Below, piece by piece: positions 32,996 through 45,177 of a stretch of 64,000 nt of DNA. The stretch is taken from NCBI GenBank assembly GCA_019454045.1, contig SKCR01025361.1, positions 186,001 to 250,000 of the forward strand, written 5' to 3'. A model generated the notes under the pieces. That model saw only the letters and a program-made list of their open reading frames with translations, did no database searches and was not told where the DNA came from. This DNA is from Zanthoxylum bungeanum (lineage: Eukaryota > Streptophyta > Magnoliopsida > Sapindales > Rutaceae). Within the stretch, counting starts at the first letter, position 1, and the number at the start of each line of letters is the position of its first letter. The position numbers and the translations under genes were made by a program.

Positions 32996-34138
32996 AGAGA
33001 ATCGGCCCCAAAATAATGTCTTGTAATATTATGATTTGTGCTTTAATTGACCGTGTCTACAGTGGGTTAAAAGGGGTTTAATCAAAGGCATTTTGAGGCT
33101 AGGTAATGGTTTGGTGTCTTCCTTCACTCACTACCTTTCTAGAAGGAAAAACTGTGAAGGCACCTAGATAGCCATCTACTCGTAGCCTATTTTGATGGAC
33201 TAATTTGGAGGACTCGTTGTTTATTCCTAACACCAAGCTATAAGAGCCTAGGAGGCTTGGGTATTTAATGAGCCTCGCTCCACCCTCCCTCTGGGGAGTC
33301 TACAATGGGAAGTCCATTTGACAGTCAGTCACACACCATAGCTCGTTGGCACGTACCTTAGTGTATAAAAAAGGGTGCGCTCACTTGGTCACTCGAACCC
33401 TTGAGTGGGGAGACCTAGTTGTGGGCCATCCTTCGCCGGTGAGAGCCTTTGTCTACACCCTTGCGAACCCACACGTAGACCGGGGTTGTATGACCTATAG
33501 CAACTATTTCCTTGTGTTTGTGGGCCATCCTCATTTGGATGCAGTTGGACTTCTTGTCAGAAATGCGTTGTTGGGCCATTTAAACTGGGACGAGTTCATA
33601 TCCTATGACAATTGGGCCAAAAGCTTCTGAAATGTTGATGGGCCACTCTATAGAAATTATTATTTTATGTTTGCATTACCTTTTTTTATGCTTGTGTTTG
33701 GGAACATCGTCGTTTGGATCCATTTGGACCATTTGTCATGGGATGTGGGCTTGTTGGGCCATTTAAACTGGGACAAGAACGCATCCTATAACAATTGAGC
33801 CAAAGGCTTCTAAATATGGATGGGCCATGTTGTGCTTGTGTTCGGAATATTACCATTTGGATTTAGTTGGACTCATTGCCATGAGATGTGAACTCGTTGG
33901 GCCATTTAAACAAGGACGAGTTCACTCCTATGACAGTTAGCCCAAAAACTTCTAAAATGATAATGGGCCGATTTGTTTGAAAATTTTAATTGATTTAGTA
34001 TGTTCTATATGTTACATGCATCTCATGCACCTCATGCATACATACATCATGTTAACACCCTCTGTGTCTCAAAAAGACATCATAGATACCGTTTGGGTTA
34101 GAGAAGGGACAAGACTCACTAAAAGAACAGTAATAAGC
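32996..34138 (+). other. Tat-like leader with three tandem repeats
   Basis: Three imperfect repeats start at about 33516, 33693 and 33838 (GTGTTTG/GTGTTCG...). Each contains a GGGCCATTTAAACTGGGACGAG-like core. A 94-codon open frame at 33346-33630 overlaps the first repeat and has no recognisable domain, so it is not called. Confidence 0.65.
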
Positions 34139-35338
34139 ATGAGTGAATCCGATAACGAGGTATCCCGTATGGATCAGTTAGAGAACGGTCTCGCCAAGAT
34201 CACTGAACAGTTGCAAGCTTTGACTACTACTGTGGCTGGTATAGCCGGGTCTCGCGCTGGGGGTAGTTCTGGGGATGTGAGTCAAGAGGAACCTCCGAAC
34301 AGATTGGGGGATGATATCCCCACTTTTGATGATGATATGGCAGAGTATGCAACAGGCAGAGTATCTGGGTCTTAGGTAGAGTTACAGAAGCTCTGGGATC
34401 AGGTTGAGTCAGTTACCCGCAAGATGAGGGGTAAGAATGAGGATTTTCTGGATTATAACACGCTGACTTTCGAAGAACAGTTGCCGGCATAGTTCAAGAT
34501 GCCTGATATGGCTAAGTTTAGCGGGAATGGGGATCCAAGGGTGCATCTCCGACAGTTTGTATCAGTCATGAGTTCAGTTGGCCTATCTCAGCGCCAAGTG
34601 CAGAAGATGTTTGGAATGTCGCTCGAGGGAACTCCCGTGGTGTGGTACCACAGTTTGGAGAAGAAAGTGAAGGAAGATTGGAGGGAGTTGGCTGATGCCT
34701 TCCTGAAGCAGTATGTCACTGACCTAGAGATCGATCTATCACTCCGCGATATGGAGAATGTTAAACAAAAATCGGAGGAGAGTTTTAAGGAATATGTGGA
34801 CCGATGGAGAGGTCAGTTGTTGAAGATGCAGACTAGGCCTTCGGAGAAGGATCAAATTAAAATGATTATCAAGGGCACCAAGCCCTCCATTTACAGCAAG
34901 TTGAGGAGGATGACCTCCATGATTATAGACTTTCGGCAGTTGAGGGAAACTGTCATTGACATTGAAGACGAAGAGGCGGAAAACAGGAAGTTTTATGGCT
35001 TAAGTAGGAGGCCTGTTGGAGGGACATTGGGAACTAAGCCTGTTTCTGCGGAAGTTGCTGCCATCCGGAACCGAAGATTTTCCAACTTGGGAAGGCCCCT
35101 GTCAAAGGTACTAGAGAAATTGAAGAGGCAAGGACTCTTAAAACCCTTGGAAGCCAAACCATTACCCAATCCCCCACCAACACATTATAACCTAAGCCTT
35201 TACTGTCACTTTCACCAACAAAAGGGCCATGACACTGACAATTGCGCTCGACTCCGCCATGAAATCCAAGACCTGATAGACTCCAAGAAAATACCTGACC
35301 CAGAAACAGAACAGCTTGACACAAAAAAAAACCCCTAA
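34139..35338 (+). pseudogene. Tat-like gag (399 codons, two in-frame TAG stops)
   Basis: ATG 34139 (MSESDNEVSRMDQLENGL) opens a coiled-coil-like N-terminus. The capsid region has KFSGNGDPRVHLRQFVSVM, WYHSLEKKVKEDWREL and SLRDMENVKQKSEESFKEYV. A Cys/His motif CHFHQQKGHDTDNC sits near residue 365. The only lesions are TAG at 34373-34375 and 34490-34492. Both could come from CAG or TGG by one transition, as expected for methylated elements. The stop is TAA at 35336. Confidence 0.85.
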
Positions 35339-35371
35339 CCCAACTACCGTGCCGTACCACCACCAACCTAT

Positions 35372-37052
35372 ATGATCAATTCTGGCCTCCCAGAAGACTT
35401 TGTCCTAAAATCCTTTCACCCTCAAGCCTTTTGCCTGAGAATCTGGGATAGTAATAGTGAAGATGAGACTGAGCAGGGGAAGAAATTTTGGCTTGATTTC
35501 TCTAGTAGTGATGAGGAAGAGCTGAAGGGAATGACACGCAGCGGTCGTTTTTACAATGATATGACAGAAATGGTAAGGAAGTTTTGACAGATGGCAGAGA
35601 AGTGGTTGAGAATGCAGAAATTACTGAGGGAGATACAGTGCTGAGACAGTTGAAGAAGACCCGAGCACAAGTGAGTATCTGGGATTTGTTGTGTGCATCT
35701 CAGGAGCACAGGCGGGCCATGGTTGAGGCTTTAAGTAAGATAGTGGTGACGGAAGATGCCAACCCCGCAATGTTTGTTGGGTCAGTGCAAGAGGAGACTT
35801 TGCAGACAATCACTTTTTCTGAGGAAGAACTCCCGACTGAAGGGAGAAATCATAATAGACCCTTGTTTATCAGAGCTGAAGTGAGGGGTAAAAGGACCTA
35901 TTATGTGATGGTGGATGACGGCTCATTCATTAATGTGTGCCCGTTGAAGATTTTGGCCAAGCTGGGTATAAAGGCAACAGATTTGGATCCCTCTAGTATG
36001 ATTATCAAGGCTTATGATGATAGTAAGCGAGGAGTTGAGGGTACATTTGTGGCAGCAGTCAATGTTGGTCCTATTGAGGACGAAGTTGAGTTCACTGTGC
36101 TGGATATCCCAGCCACTTTTGCCTTATTGTTGGGAAGGCCTTGGTTTCATAAGCTTGGGGGCGTTCCCTCTACTCTGCACTAGATGATTAAGTTCCCGTA
36201 TGGGGGAGAGATTGTCACCATCCGAGCTGAGGTGGACAATGTTGTGGCCGCTTTGGAAATACAACCTTTCACGAGGTTCCAAGTGTCGACAACTTTTGAG
36301 GAATGGGTGGATCCTAAGGTGGCTAGGATCATGGGAAAAATGAAGTATGAGCCGGGTGAGGGTTCAAAATTGCCAGATTTCAGAGGACAGACTACTCGGA
36401 AGGGTCTAGGATACAAGTCTGATGAAGATAAGCCGAAGGTTAAAAAGAAGGGGTTGAAACTGATGGAATGTTTTGTGAAAGCTTCAGAGTATCAAAGGAG
36501 CCTGAACCTGTGGAAGTTAATGGGATTGTGGTGCCTGGATTTGAGATCTTCCAGGATTTTTTGGGTGAGAAACCGCTGACTAAAGAAGCTGTGGAAGCAG
36601 AGAATTGGGAAGAAGAATTGATGAAGTTGGAGAGCCTGACTCTGGGAGAGGACAAAAAGCCTGAGGAAAACCTGGTTGCAGAGGAAGAAGTGTCTATAGA
36701 TGATGAAGACATTTACCTTCCTGATTTGTTTGAATGTACTTCCGCATTATCCAATAATAAAGACATTTCTTTTCCTTACTTGCCTGAGTCATTTCCATTT
36801 ATTCTACACGAATCAAGCAGATTTGACATCAGTACGGCCAGAACTACTGCATTTAACTTGGGTACACTTGAGAACCCCAAGGAAATTCTGATTGCAAGTG
36901 AAGTTACCTCCGAAGAGAGGGAGAAATTAGAAGAATTATTGGTCAGATATGCCAAAGTGTTTGCTTGGTCCTATGAGGACATGCCTGGGGTAGACAGAAA
37001 CATTGCCCAACACACAATACCAACTTATCCGAATATGAGGCCAGTAAAATAG
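35372..37052 (+). pseudogene. Tat-like pol: spacer and aspartic protease
   Basis: The frame starts at 35372 with acidic residues, then shifts near 35580. The protease reads VMVDDGSFINVCPLKILAKLG (about 35905-35970) and LLLGRPWFHKLG (about 36124-36160). The middle active-site residue is D in D-D-G. TAG lies at 36181, and there is a frameshift near 36470. The linker to RT includes EEREKLEELLVRYAKVFAWSY (about 36913-36975). Confidence 0.8.
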
Positions 37053-38470
37053 AAACTCCGACGGATGAGACCAGAATGGGCTGAGAAAGTCAGAGAGGAA
37101 GTTAAGAAACAGATAGATGTGGGGTTCCTGGAAGTAGTAAAGTATCCTGAGTGGTTGGCTAATATAGTGCCGGTGCCAAAGAAAGACGGGAAGGTCAGAA
37201 TGTGTGTGGACTACAGAGATCTCAACAAGGCTTTTCCGAAAGATGATTTTACTCTGCCGCATATAGATGTTCTGGTTGATAGTGCGGCTTTATCTGCTAT
37301 GTATTCATTTGCAAATGGGTTTTCAGGTTACAATCAGGTCCTTATGGCTGAGGAAGATAAACACAAGACTGCCTTTGTTACTGAGTGAGGTACTTATTGT
37401 TACAAGGTGATGCCGTTTGGGCTCAAGAATGCGGGAGCTACTTATCAACGGATGGCCACTACAGTATTCCGTGACTTGATGCACAAAGAGATTGAAGTGT
37501 ATGTGGATGACATGATGGTGAAATCAGAGACAAGAGTTGGGCATATTGAAGCACTGGAAAGGTTCCTTCAGAGAGTTGACAAAGACAACCTACGGCTAAA
37601 TCCCAAGAAATATGTGTTTGGGGTGACATCAGCGAAATTGCTTGGTCATACAGTGGAAATGGGCGGAATAGAGGTAGATTCTGAGAAAATCAAGGCAATC
37701 ACAAAATGCCAGCACCGAAGACTGAGAAAGAAGTCAGAGCATTCCTGGGGAAGATTCAGTACATCAGTCGGTTCATTGCCAAGTTGACATCAGTGTGTGA
37801 GCCTATCTTCAAGCTGTTGAGGAAAAATCAACCGGTAAAGTGGAACGAGCAGTGTCAAGCAGCCTTCGACAAGATCAGAGAGTACTTGGTAAAGCCTCAT
37901 GTATTGAAACCTCCGAGATTGGGCAGACCTTTGATATTGTACTTGGCCGTAGAATCAGAAGCACTGGGGGCAATGATGGTACAAGCAGATGAGACAGGGG
38001 TAGAACATGCAGTTTACTATCTGAGTAAGAAGATGCTCCCGTATGAGGCCCGGTATCAGGTAGTAGAGAAGATCTGTCTCGCAGTGGTATGTGCTTCTAG
38101 AAATTTACGGCATTATTTCCAGTCATACAAGATCCAGGTAGTGGCAAAGGAGAATCCTCTGAAATATCTGCATTCAGTGCCTTCTCTAGAGGGGAAATTG
38201 GGCAGATGGTTAGTATTGCTGACAGAGTTTGACATTGAGTATCTCACCTCCAAAGTGATCAAAGGGCGAGCAGTAGCAGAGTTTCTGGCATTGCAACCTG
38301 TTGATGGGGATCAGTATAAGTTTGAATTTCCAGATGAAGAGATCCAAGCAATAACAGTTCAGAGATGGAAGATGTATTTTGACGGAGCAGTAAATTACAA
38401 GGGAGCCGGAATTGGGATCGTGATAGTGACCCCGTGGGAGAGACCTTTCCTTTGGCCAAGAGGTTGACAT
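37053..38470 (+). pseudogene. Tat-like pol: reverse transcriptase and RNase H
   Basis: RT has PEWLANIVPVPKKDGKVRMC, VDYRDLNKAFPKDDF and SFANGFSGYNQV. In the last, motif A reads A-N-G, so the first catalytic Asp is lost. GLKNAGATYQRM and YVDDMMVKSE follow, with the DD present. TGA at 37386 replaces Trp, and a frameshift lies near 37705. The Gypsy RNase H runs through ESEALGAMMVQ and YEARYQVVEKICLAVV to about 38300. Next comes the start of a second RNase H, KMYFDGAVNYKGAGIGIVIV (about 38368-38430), with a frameshift near 38450. Confidence 0.87.
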
Positions 38471-38950
38471 TCAGAGTAACTAACAACATGGTCGAGTACG
38501 AAGCATGTGCTTTTGGTTTGACATCATTGATAGCCTTGAAGGCCGGGAGTGTGGAAATCTACGGAGATTCTATATTGGTAGTCCAGCAGATGCGAGGAGA
38601 ATGAGAGTTGAAAGAAGAACGGTTGAAACCTTAACTTTTTCACCTCAGAAAGTTGGCACAGGTTATCCAGATTGTAAGTTTCAGCACTTGCCGAGAGAAG
38701 AGAATCAGATGGCAGACGCACTGGCTACACTTGCAGCAACTTGGGAAAATCCAGAAAAGTTAGTGATGAGACCGTTAATACTGACGACAGCAAGCAAACC
38801 TGTTTATGAGATAGAAAGAATTCTAGAAGTAGAGGTCGATGATGGTAAACCTTGGTATCATGACATTAAGATGTATCTGGAACATGAGGAACTCCCGGAA
38901 GGGGCAAGCAGAAAAGACAGAATAGCCGTTCAGAAGTTAGCTTCCTAATA
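38471..38950 (+). pseudogene. Tat-like pol: second (archaeal-type) RNase H, remainder
   Basis: Plus-strand frames give VTNNMVEYEACAFGLTSL (about 38478-38530), VEIYGDSILVVQQMRGE (about 38551-38600), and after another shift HLPREENQMADALATLAATW (about 38684-38745). The D-E-D pattern (FDG, EYEA, YGDS) and position between the Gypsy RNase H and integrase match the additional RNase H of Tat/Ogre elements. That lineage placement is established knowledge. Confidence 0.8.
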
Positions 38951-38989
38951 TGTGATTTTGAAAGGGGAACTATACAAGAGGCAAGCAAA

Positions 38990-40097
38990 CGATATTTAGT
39001 TGAGGTGTTTGAGGAAAGAAGAAGCTCAACATGTAATGGAAGAAGTACACGCCGGGGTATGTGGTCCGCACATGAACATGTTGAATTTGTCCCGTAAGAT
39101 AGTGAGACAAGGTTTTTATTGGTCAACCATGGAAACAGACTGCGCGAAGATGGTAAAGCACTGTCATGATTGTCAAGCACATGGTAATTTGAATCACTTG
39201 ATGCATACAGAGTTGCACGGGTTGTCAGAGCCGTGGCCTTTCTCAGCATGGGGAATTGATATGATTGGAGAAATTTGACCGAATGCATCGAATGGTCATC
39301 GCTTCATAGTAATGGCAGTAGATTACTTCTCGAAGTGGGTGTAAGCCGAATCATTCCGCAATGTTACAGCAAAACAAATGGCAAAGTTTATAGCTCAGAA
39401 CCTCATTTGTCGGTATGCTATGCCGCATCATTTAGTGACAGACAACGAAGTTCAGTTTCAAGGAGAGATGAAGGCAATGTTGCAGAAATACGGTATAGGC
39501 CACCACAAGTCATCACCGTACAGGCCACAGGTAAATGGGGCAGTTGAGGCAGCCAACAAGACTATAAAGACGATTTTAGCCAAGATGACAGAGAACTGCA
39601 TAGATTGGGCCGAGAAACTACCATATGCTTTGTGGGGGTACAGAACATCAGGATGAACAGCAACAGGGGCCACACCTTACTCTTTGGTCTATGGAATGGA
39701 AGCAGTATTGCCAGTAGAGGTGGAAATACAGTCTATGAGGGTATTAGCAGAGGCAGAATTACCGGAACAAGAGTGGGCCGCACATAGGTTTGATCAGTTA
39801 GCACTATTGGATGATAAGAGAACGAAGTCTCTGTATCACATGCAGTTGTATCAGAAGAGACTAGCCCGAGCATTTAACAAGAAAGTACGCCCCACCAAGA
39901 TCAGAAAGGGTGATTTGGTACTTAAGCAATCAAGGCCGTCGACGACAGATCCAAGAGGAAAGTTCAGACCTAACTGGGAAGGACCTTACATAGTGCAAAA
40001 GGTAATGAGAAATGGAGCAGTGAAGCTATCAGACTTGGAGGGGAACGAGTTCACCGAGCCAATCAACGTAGACAGATTGAAACAGTACTTTGCCTGA
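38990..40097 (+). pseudogene. Tat-like integrase
   Basis: Zinc region: EEVHAGVCGPHMNMLNLSRK and HCHDCQAHGN. Catalytic core: AWGIDMIGEI (D), LVTDNEVQFQ (D; the usual G after N is E), and PQVNGAVEAANKTIK (E). It continues to RPNWEGPYIVQKVMRNGAVKL and ends at TGA 40095-40097. Stops: TGA about 39278, TAA about 39344, TGA about 39654. All three catalytic acids remain. Integrase joins element ends to target DNA. Confidence 0.87.
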
Positions 40098-40269
40098 GGG
40101 AGAGAAGACCAGGCAGTCACCACGGGAATTGGCAGAAGACCTAACCCAACAAAATAAGAAAATCATTCATGCATACACATAATATTGCATTCTCTTCATG
40201 TTTGTTTTGTGTTCGCAGGTTCGAAGAAAGGAGAAAGCGGCAGAAATGAGCCAAGCAGGGTCAACACAA

Positions 40270-40640
40270 TTTCAGTTTTTTGGGGATGAGTACTAAGGGG
40301 CGAGGCCCATATCAGTTTGGGGGCGAGACCCATATCAGCTTGAGGGCGAGGCCCATATCAGCTTGAGGGCGAGGCCCACATCGTCAGCAATTCTGGCATG
40401 CGTCCCAGGGTCGAGGTACCCCTGTTGACAGTTGCAGTTCCGGGATGCGTCCCAGGGTTGAGGGCCCACTGCATCATCAGTTGTAGTTTCGGGATGCGTC
40501 CCAGGGTCGAGGGCCCACTACATCATTTGTTCTAGGGCGAGGCCCTCATTTCCAGCGGTATCGGGATGCGTCCTAGGGTCGAGGTGCCCCCATTGTCGGT
40601 TGCAGTTATTGGGATGCGTCCCAGGATCGAGGTCCACTGC
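40270..40640 (+). repeat. Minisatellites between pol and the Tat-like 3' LTR
   Basis: First block (about 40296-40382): four units of about 25 bp built on GGGCGAGGCCCATATCAGCT. Second block (about 40390-40640): five units of about 55-65 bp built on GGGATGCGTCCCAGGGTCGAGG. Both are GC-rich against AT-rich surroundings. No ORF is supported. Confidence 0.85.
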
Positions 40641-40742
40641 AGCACCAACTCAGCTCGAGGCAGCAGACGAGCCAGGTAAGTGAAAATGCATTGCATAACT
40701 TTGATAGGATTGTTCAAAGTCACACACTGCACAAGTCCCATC

Positions 40743-40757
40743 AAAGTGGGGGCGACT
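40743..40757 (+). other. Tat-like polypurine tract
   Basis: AAAGTGGGGGCGACT ends directly at the LTR start TGTTGG at 40758. It would prime plus-strand DNA synthesis. Confidence 0.8.
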
Positions 40758-43700
40758 TGTTGGACCTCCGTTTAGAGCACCTTTGGCCCAAAGAAAAACC
40801 TGCAAACCTTTTAACCTTGGCCCATAACCCTTGCCACCCACCTAAGCCCACTCACCAAACCAACACAACACCTAGCCCACCAAGAGAGGCCCATACGCCC
40901 ATATCACCCTAAATTACACCCAAATTAAATCAAATATTAATTAAATTAAACATTATCTAAATAAAATATTAATTAATTGATATACCAAATTAAATAAGAC
41001 ATAAAATATAATTATACCAAACTAAAATATTGTAACTTCCTAACTTAAAATATTATATACTAAATTAAAGAAATATTATGCCTAATTAAAATAATCATAA
41101 CCAATTAAAAATATTGACTTCCTAATCTAACAAATTGTATTCCTAAACCAAGCCGATCAAATATTCAACCTTCCTAATTCACCAAAATTCCCCCCCTCAA
41201 TCCATTGATTTCCTTATCCAACACCAAATCAAATCCTCTCTTTAATGCCAAAATCCCTTCTTTGTGAGACAAGGAGAAGCCCTAGCCCTTCTCTATATAA
41301 ACAACCTCTAACCAAGACATGCACTTCCTTCACAAGATACAACTCACACGCAAATCACAAGAAAAATAGCAAACATTTCTCTTCATCTTCTCTCTCCATA
41401 GCCGAAAACAACTCACACACAAATCACAAGAAAAATAGCAAACATTTCTCTTCATCTTCTCCCTCCATAGTCGAAAACATCACTCTCCTCAACCCCTCCA
41501 TTGCCAAAAAATTACAGCCCCTACAACCATCAAAACAGCCCCTAATCACCACTGAAAACCAGCCTCATACACCCCCCAAACATCACCAAAATTCCCCCAA
41601 AAACAGCAGCTGCATCACCAAAATTTACACCAAAAACTGCACTGTTTCACACGCCCAAATAGCAGCAAAAACACCTTAAAACACCCCCTTAAATCACCTA
41701 AACCAGTAACAAAAAAAACTGCACTTTTAATCCTTAAGATAATCACAAAAAACTGCACCTAAAACCCCTAAAAAAACACAAAACAACAGCAGTTTTGAAG
41801 ACCTGAAACAGTAAGCAGAAAATACAGAGGAAAAAGCAGCAAAACGGAGGTCAAACAGTGAGCTAAGACGCTAAACCAGTGAACCAGAGAAGTTGAGGAG
41901 CTTTAACCCTTCCGATCTCCGTGAAACGCAAGTCCGCAAGTCAGCAAAAAAGGTTAGACCTGAGGGTATTTTTCACACTCGTTTTCAGTTTTATTTTTAT
42001 TATTTATTGAGTACTGTTCGCATGATTATTATGTTAAAATGCATGTTGTGGTCCTTGAGTAGATAAATATGCATGTATTACGAAATATTATATGTTGTGG
42101 CCTTGGAATAAAATGAAAGATGTGTCAACTCTCGTGGTATATCGGATGGAAACCCGGAAATAAATTTCATAGCCGATTCCGAATGGACGGTAGTATGATC
42201 TGTACTCGGGATACAACTCCACGTACCGCTTGAGTAAACGGCACATTCTTTTGTTTTATGTTGCTTTGATTTATTTATTATTCGTCATTTAAATTCCGCA
42301 TGTTATTTTTTTATATGCATGATGTGATCGAGCGCATGCGCTTAGTAAGTTGGATTAAAGGTCCCCTATTCTGAGGGGTTACAATCCTTTACCACGATGC
42401 TTTGCCGCCCCGATTAATGTATATTCGGTTGAATGTAAGATGTGTTCAATCGGGTATACGAAGTCCGATGTTATTGTCTTTATTTTTATATGCATGATGT
42501 GATCGAGCACATTGGCTTAGTAAGTTGGATTAAAGGTCCCCTATTCTGAGGGGTTACAATCCTTTACCACGATGCTTTGCCGCGCCGATTAATATATATT
42601 CGGTTGAATGTAAGATGTGTTCAATCGGGTATACGAAGTTCGATGTATTGTCTTTATTTTTATATGCATGATGTGATCGAGCGCATGGGCTTAGTAAGTT
42701 GGATTAAAGGTCCCATATTTTGAGGGGTTAAAATCCTTTACCACGATGCTTTGCCGCGTCGATTGGTGTATATTCGATTGGATGCGAGATGAGTTCAATC
42801 GGATACGTGAGGTCCCACATTGTGGATTTATTTTTCTATGAATGTGTTGCATGCATCAGGTCTGGTTCCGTTCGAACGTGTTCTCGAATGCCACACGAAC
42901 GTGAACCTTCTATTTACCGTTCGAACGTGTTCTCGAACGCTACGCGAACACGCATGCATTTTCTTAGTTTCATCATGCATCAAGTCTGGTTCCGTTCGAA
43001 TGCGTTCTCGAACGCTATACGAACGTGACCCTTCTGTTTACCGTTCGAACGCATTCTCAAACGCTACGTGAACGCGCACGTATTTTCTTAGTGTTTCATG
43101 CATCAGGTCTGGCTCCGTTTGAACACGTTCTCGAACGCTATACGAACGTGAACCTTCTGTTTACCGTTTGAATGCGTTCTCGAACGCTACGCGAACGCGC
43201 ACCCACTGAACTGAGTCCTTTTCATCAGATTTCGTACATAATTGTTCCTAGTATCTATCCCTTCGTTTGATGAACCTGATTGCTTCTCTGTATTACGCAA
43301 GATTATGTAGGTGTCGTTCATCAGTATTCCCCACATGTATGAGTACGATGTGTTTATTAACTTGTATGCTTGCCGTATGCTAATTTATCTTTATGTATGC
43401 AAATTGAGACATAGATTACATGCAAATAGGCTGTATGCAAATTCGGATATGTGTTACATGTAAATTTAGATGAACTTGTTGATGTATGCATCCGAACTTA
43501 GGGGTAAATCATCCTTGGAAATATGTTGCTAAGGCTTGGTTAGATTATTGCACAAATCATTTTATTACAAGTGGCATAAGTAAGGGACCATTCTGAACAC
43601 AACGGTTTGAGGTATTCCCTTGCGAGGGGTGAGTGCGGCCTTAAATCTTTGTCCCGGTTCACACCGGGTAGCGACTCTATTATTCTCTGGTTTAGTCCCC

Positions 43701-43775
43701 CGAGGGCTACTCCGTACTCCCAACCGGGCCGCGAACCCGGAACAACATGCGTCGCCCAGTTTCTGTGTTCCCACA
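40758..43775 (+). repeat. Tat-like 3' LTR (3018 bp)
   Basis: Nearly identical to 30061-32974. It has three rather than two CGTTCGAACG-rich 125-bp units (42858-43205), which accounts for most of its extra length. It ends CCCACA, followed by ATACA. Confidence 0.92.
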
Positions 43776-44757
43776 ATACACTTTCTGCAAAACTTGCGAA
43801 AATTGTCAAAAGTTGGGATCTATTTCAAAAAGAAACATGATGCCTTTAAATCCCATCCTTGTCATCGAAATATTTGATTGTTGGGGGATAGATTTTATGG
43901 GCCCATTCCACAATCCTTTGGATTTTTATATATTTTAGTTGCAGTCGATTATGTTTCAAAATGGGTCGAGGCAATTCCTTGTCGGAACAATGATCACAGA
44001 ACTGTGATCAAATTTTTAAAAGAAAACTTATTGAGTCGATTTGGAATTCCTCGGGCCATAATAAGTGATGGAGGTAAACACTTTTGAATCCTTAATGAAA
44101 AAGTATGAAGTCACACACAAAATTTCCACCTCTTATCACCCTCAGATAAATAGACAAGTAGAATTAGCAAATAAGGAAATTAAACAAATTCTAGAAAAAA
44201 TGGTTAACCCAAATCACAAAGATTGGTCTCTTCGACTAACTGATGCACTCTGGGCATATCGAACAGCTTTCAAAACATCCTTGGGTATGTCTCCCTATCG
44301 TCTAGTTTATGGAAAACCTTGTCATTTGCCTGTAGAACTTGAGCATAAAGAATTTAGGGCTATTAAAGCATTTAATTCAAACCTTGAAAATGCTGGTCAT
44401 GAACGTAAATTGCAACTAAATGAAATTGAAGAGTTAAGGAATGATTCATATGAAAATACGAAAATTCTTAAAGCCAAAACTAAAGCCTTTCATGATAGTC
44501 GAATTTCACGAAAAATATTTGAAGTTGGTCAAAAGGTTTTGCTTTATAGTTCTCGTCTACATTTATTTCCTGGAAAGTTAAGATCCAAATGGAGTGGCCC
44601 ATTTATTGTGAAACATATTTACCCATACGGGGCTATTAACATTGAGAATCCTAGGGACGGTGATGTATTTAAAGAAAATGGACAGCGTCTGAAACCCTTT
44701 TTGGAGTACTCAAAATTTCAAGAAACTTTTTTCCTGTCAGACCCAATATACCTTGAT
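43776..44757 (+). pseudogene. Athila-like integrase, remainder
   Basis: The first five bases, ATACA, are the right target copy. TFCKTCENCQKLGSISKRN completes the zinc domain. The core has CWGIDFMGPF (D), IISDGGKHF (D) and [17 protein letters not shown] (E). It continues to [16 protein letters not shown] and stops at TGA 44758-44760. Frameshifts lie near 43930 and 44080. The catalytic triad is retained. Confidence 0.88.
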
Positions 44758-44937
44758 TGATGTAGTTTCTTTCATGTTCTGTTTAATATTTCTGTAATTT
44801 CCATTGTTCTTAGTTTTGCAGTGTTCTTGTTCTTTTATTTTATCTCACACCCCGGTAAAACAGCGGATAACGGTACTCCGTGACTCAAGTCAGTTATTTC
44901 AGTTTCCTAAAATCACTAATACCCTACAAACTAAGGC

Positions 44938-45177
44938 ATGGAAGAAACTCTTGCAACCCTCCATAAATATTTTCCTGCACTTCCCCGAAATGCTCTGATT
45001 AAAATTTACAAAGCCCGCACAGAAAGATTGAGAATTCTTATGATTCATGGTATTCCTAATGATTTTCGTTGGGTAATCGAAGCAAGGGTTCGTTTGGCAG
45101 GTGAGTCACATGACTCCTTCATTCCTTACATGCCTGGTTTAGGGAAAATCACCTATTCTAAAAAACGAAGAGCTAAA
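44938..45177 (+). pseudogene. Athila-borne Cys-rich ORF, 5' exon-like part (interrupted by Copia-3)
   Basis: ATG at 44938 opens a frame of 80 codons up to the Copia-3 insertion. It lies 178 bases after pol. It is rich in Arg, Lys and aromatics (LPRNALIKIYKARTERLRIL) and ends in a basic patch, YSKKRRAK. The frame continues in phase at 55032 once Copia-3 and one CTAAA copy are removed, giving 182 codons in all with no other lesion. I do not recognise a family firmly. Its position is where Athila elements often carry an env-like ORF, but it has no membrane segment. Confidence 0.65.
45173..45177. repeat. CTAAA target-site duplication of Copia-3, left copy
   Basis: CTAAA directly precedes TGTTGG at 45178. 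The right copy is at 55027-55031. Confidence 0.95.

Larger units (their letters stand above)
30061..43775 (+). mobile_element. Tat/Ogre-like Ty3/Gypsy element nested in the Athila integrase
   Basis: LTRs of about 2.9-3.0 kb start TGTTGGACCTCC. A primer-binding site reads TGGTGACTCCACTGGGA. A repeat-rich leader is followed by gag, pol with two RNase H-like segments, a minisatellite region, a polypurine tract and the 3' LTR. Long LTRs, the extra RNase H and this primer-binding site fit the Tat/Ogre lineage. The two LTRs are highly similar, so insertion is young compared with the Athila host. Confidence 0.92.

Noticed and set aside
33346..33630. 94-codon ORF in the Tat-like leader
   Set aside because: Overlaps the first leader tandem repeat, and the other repeat units do not keep the frame. 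No known domain.
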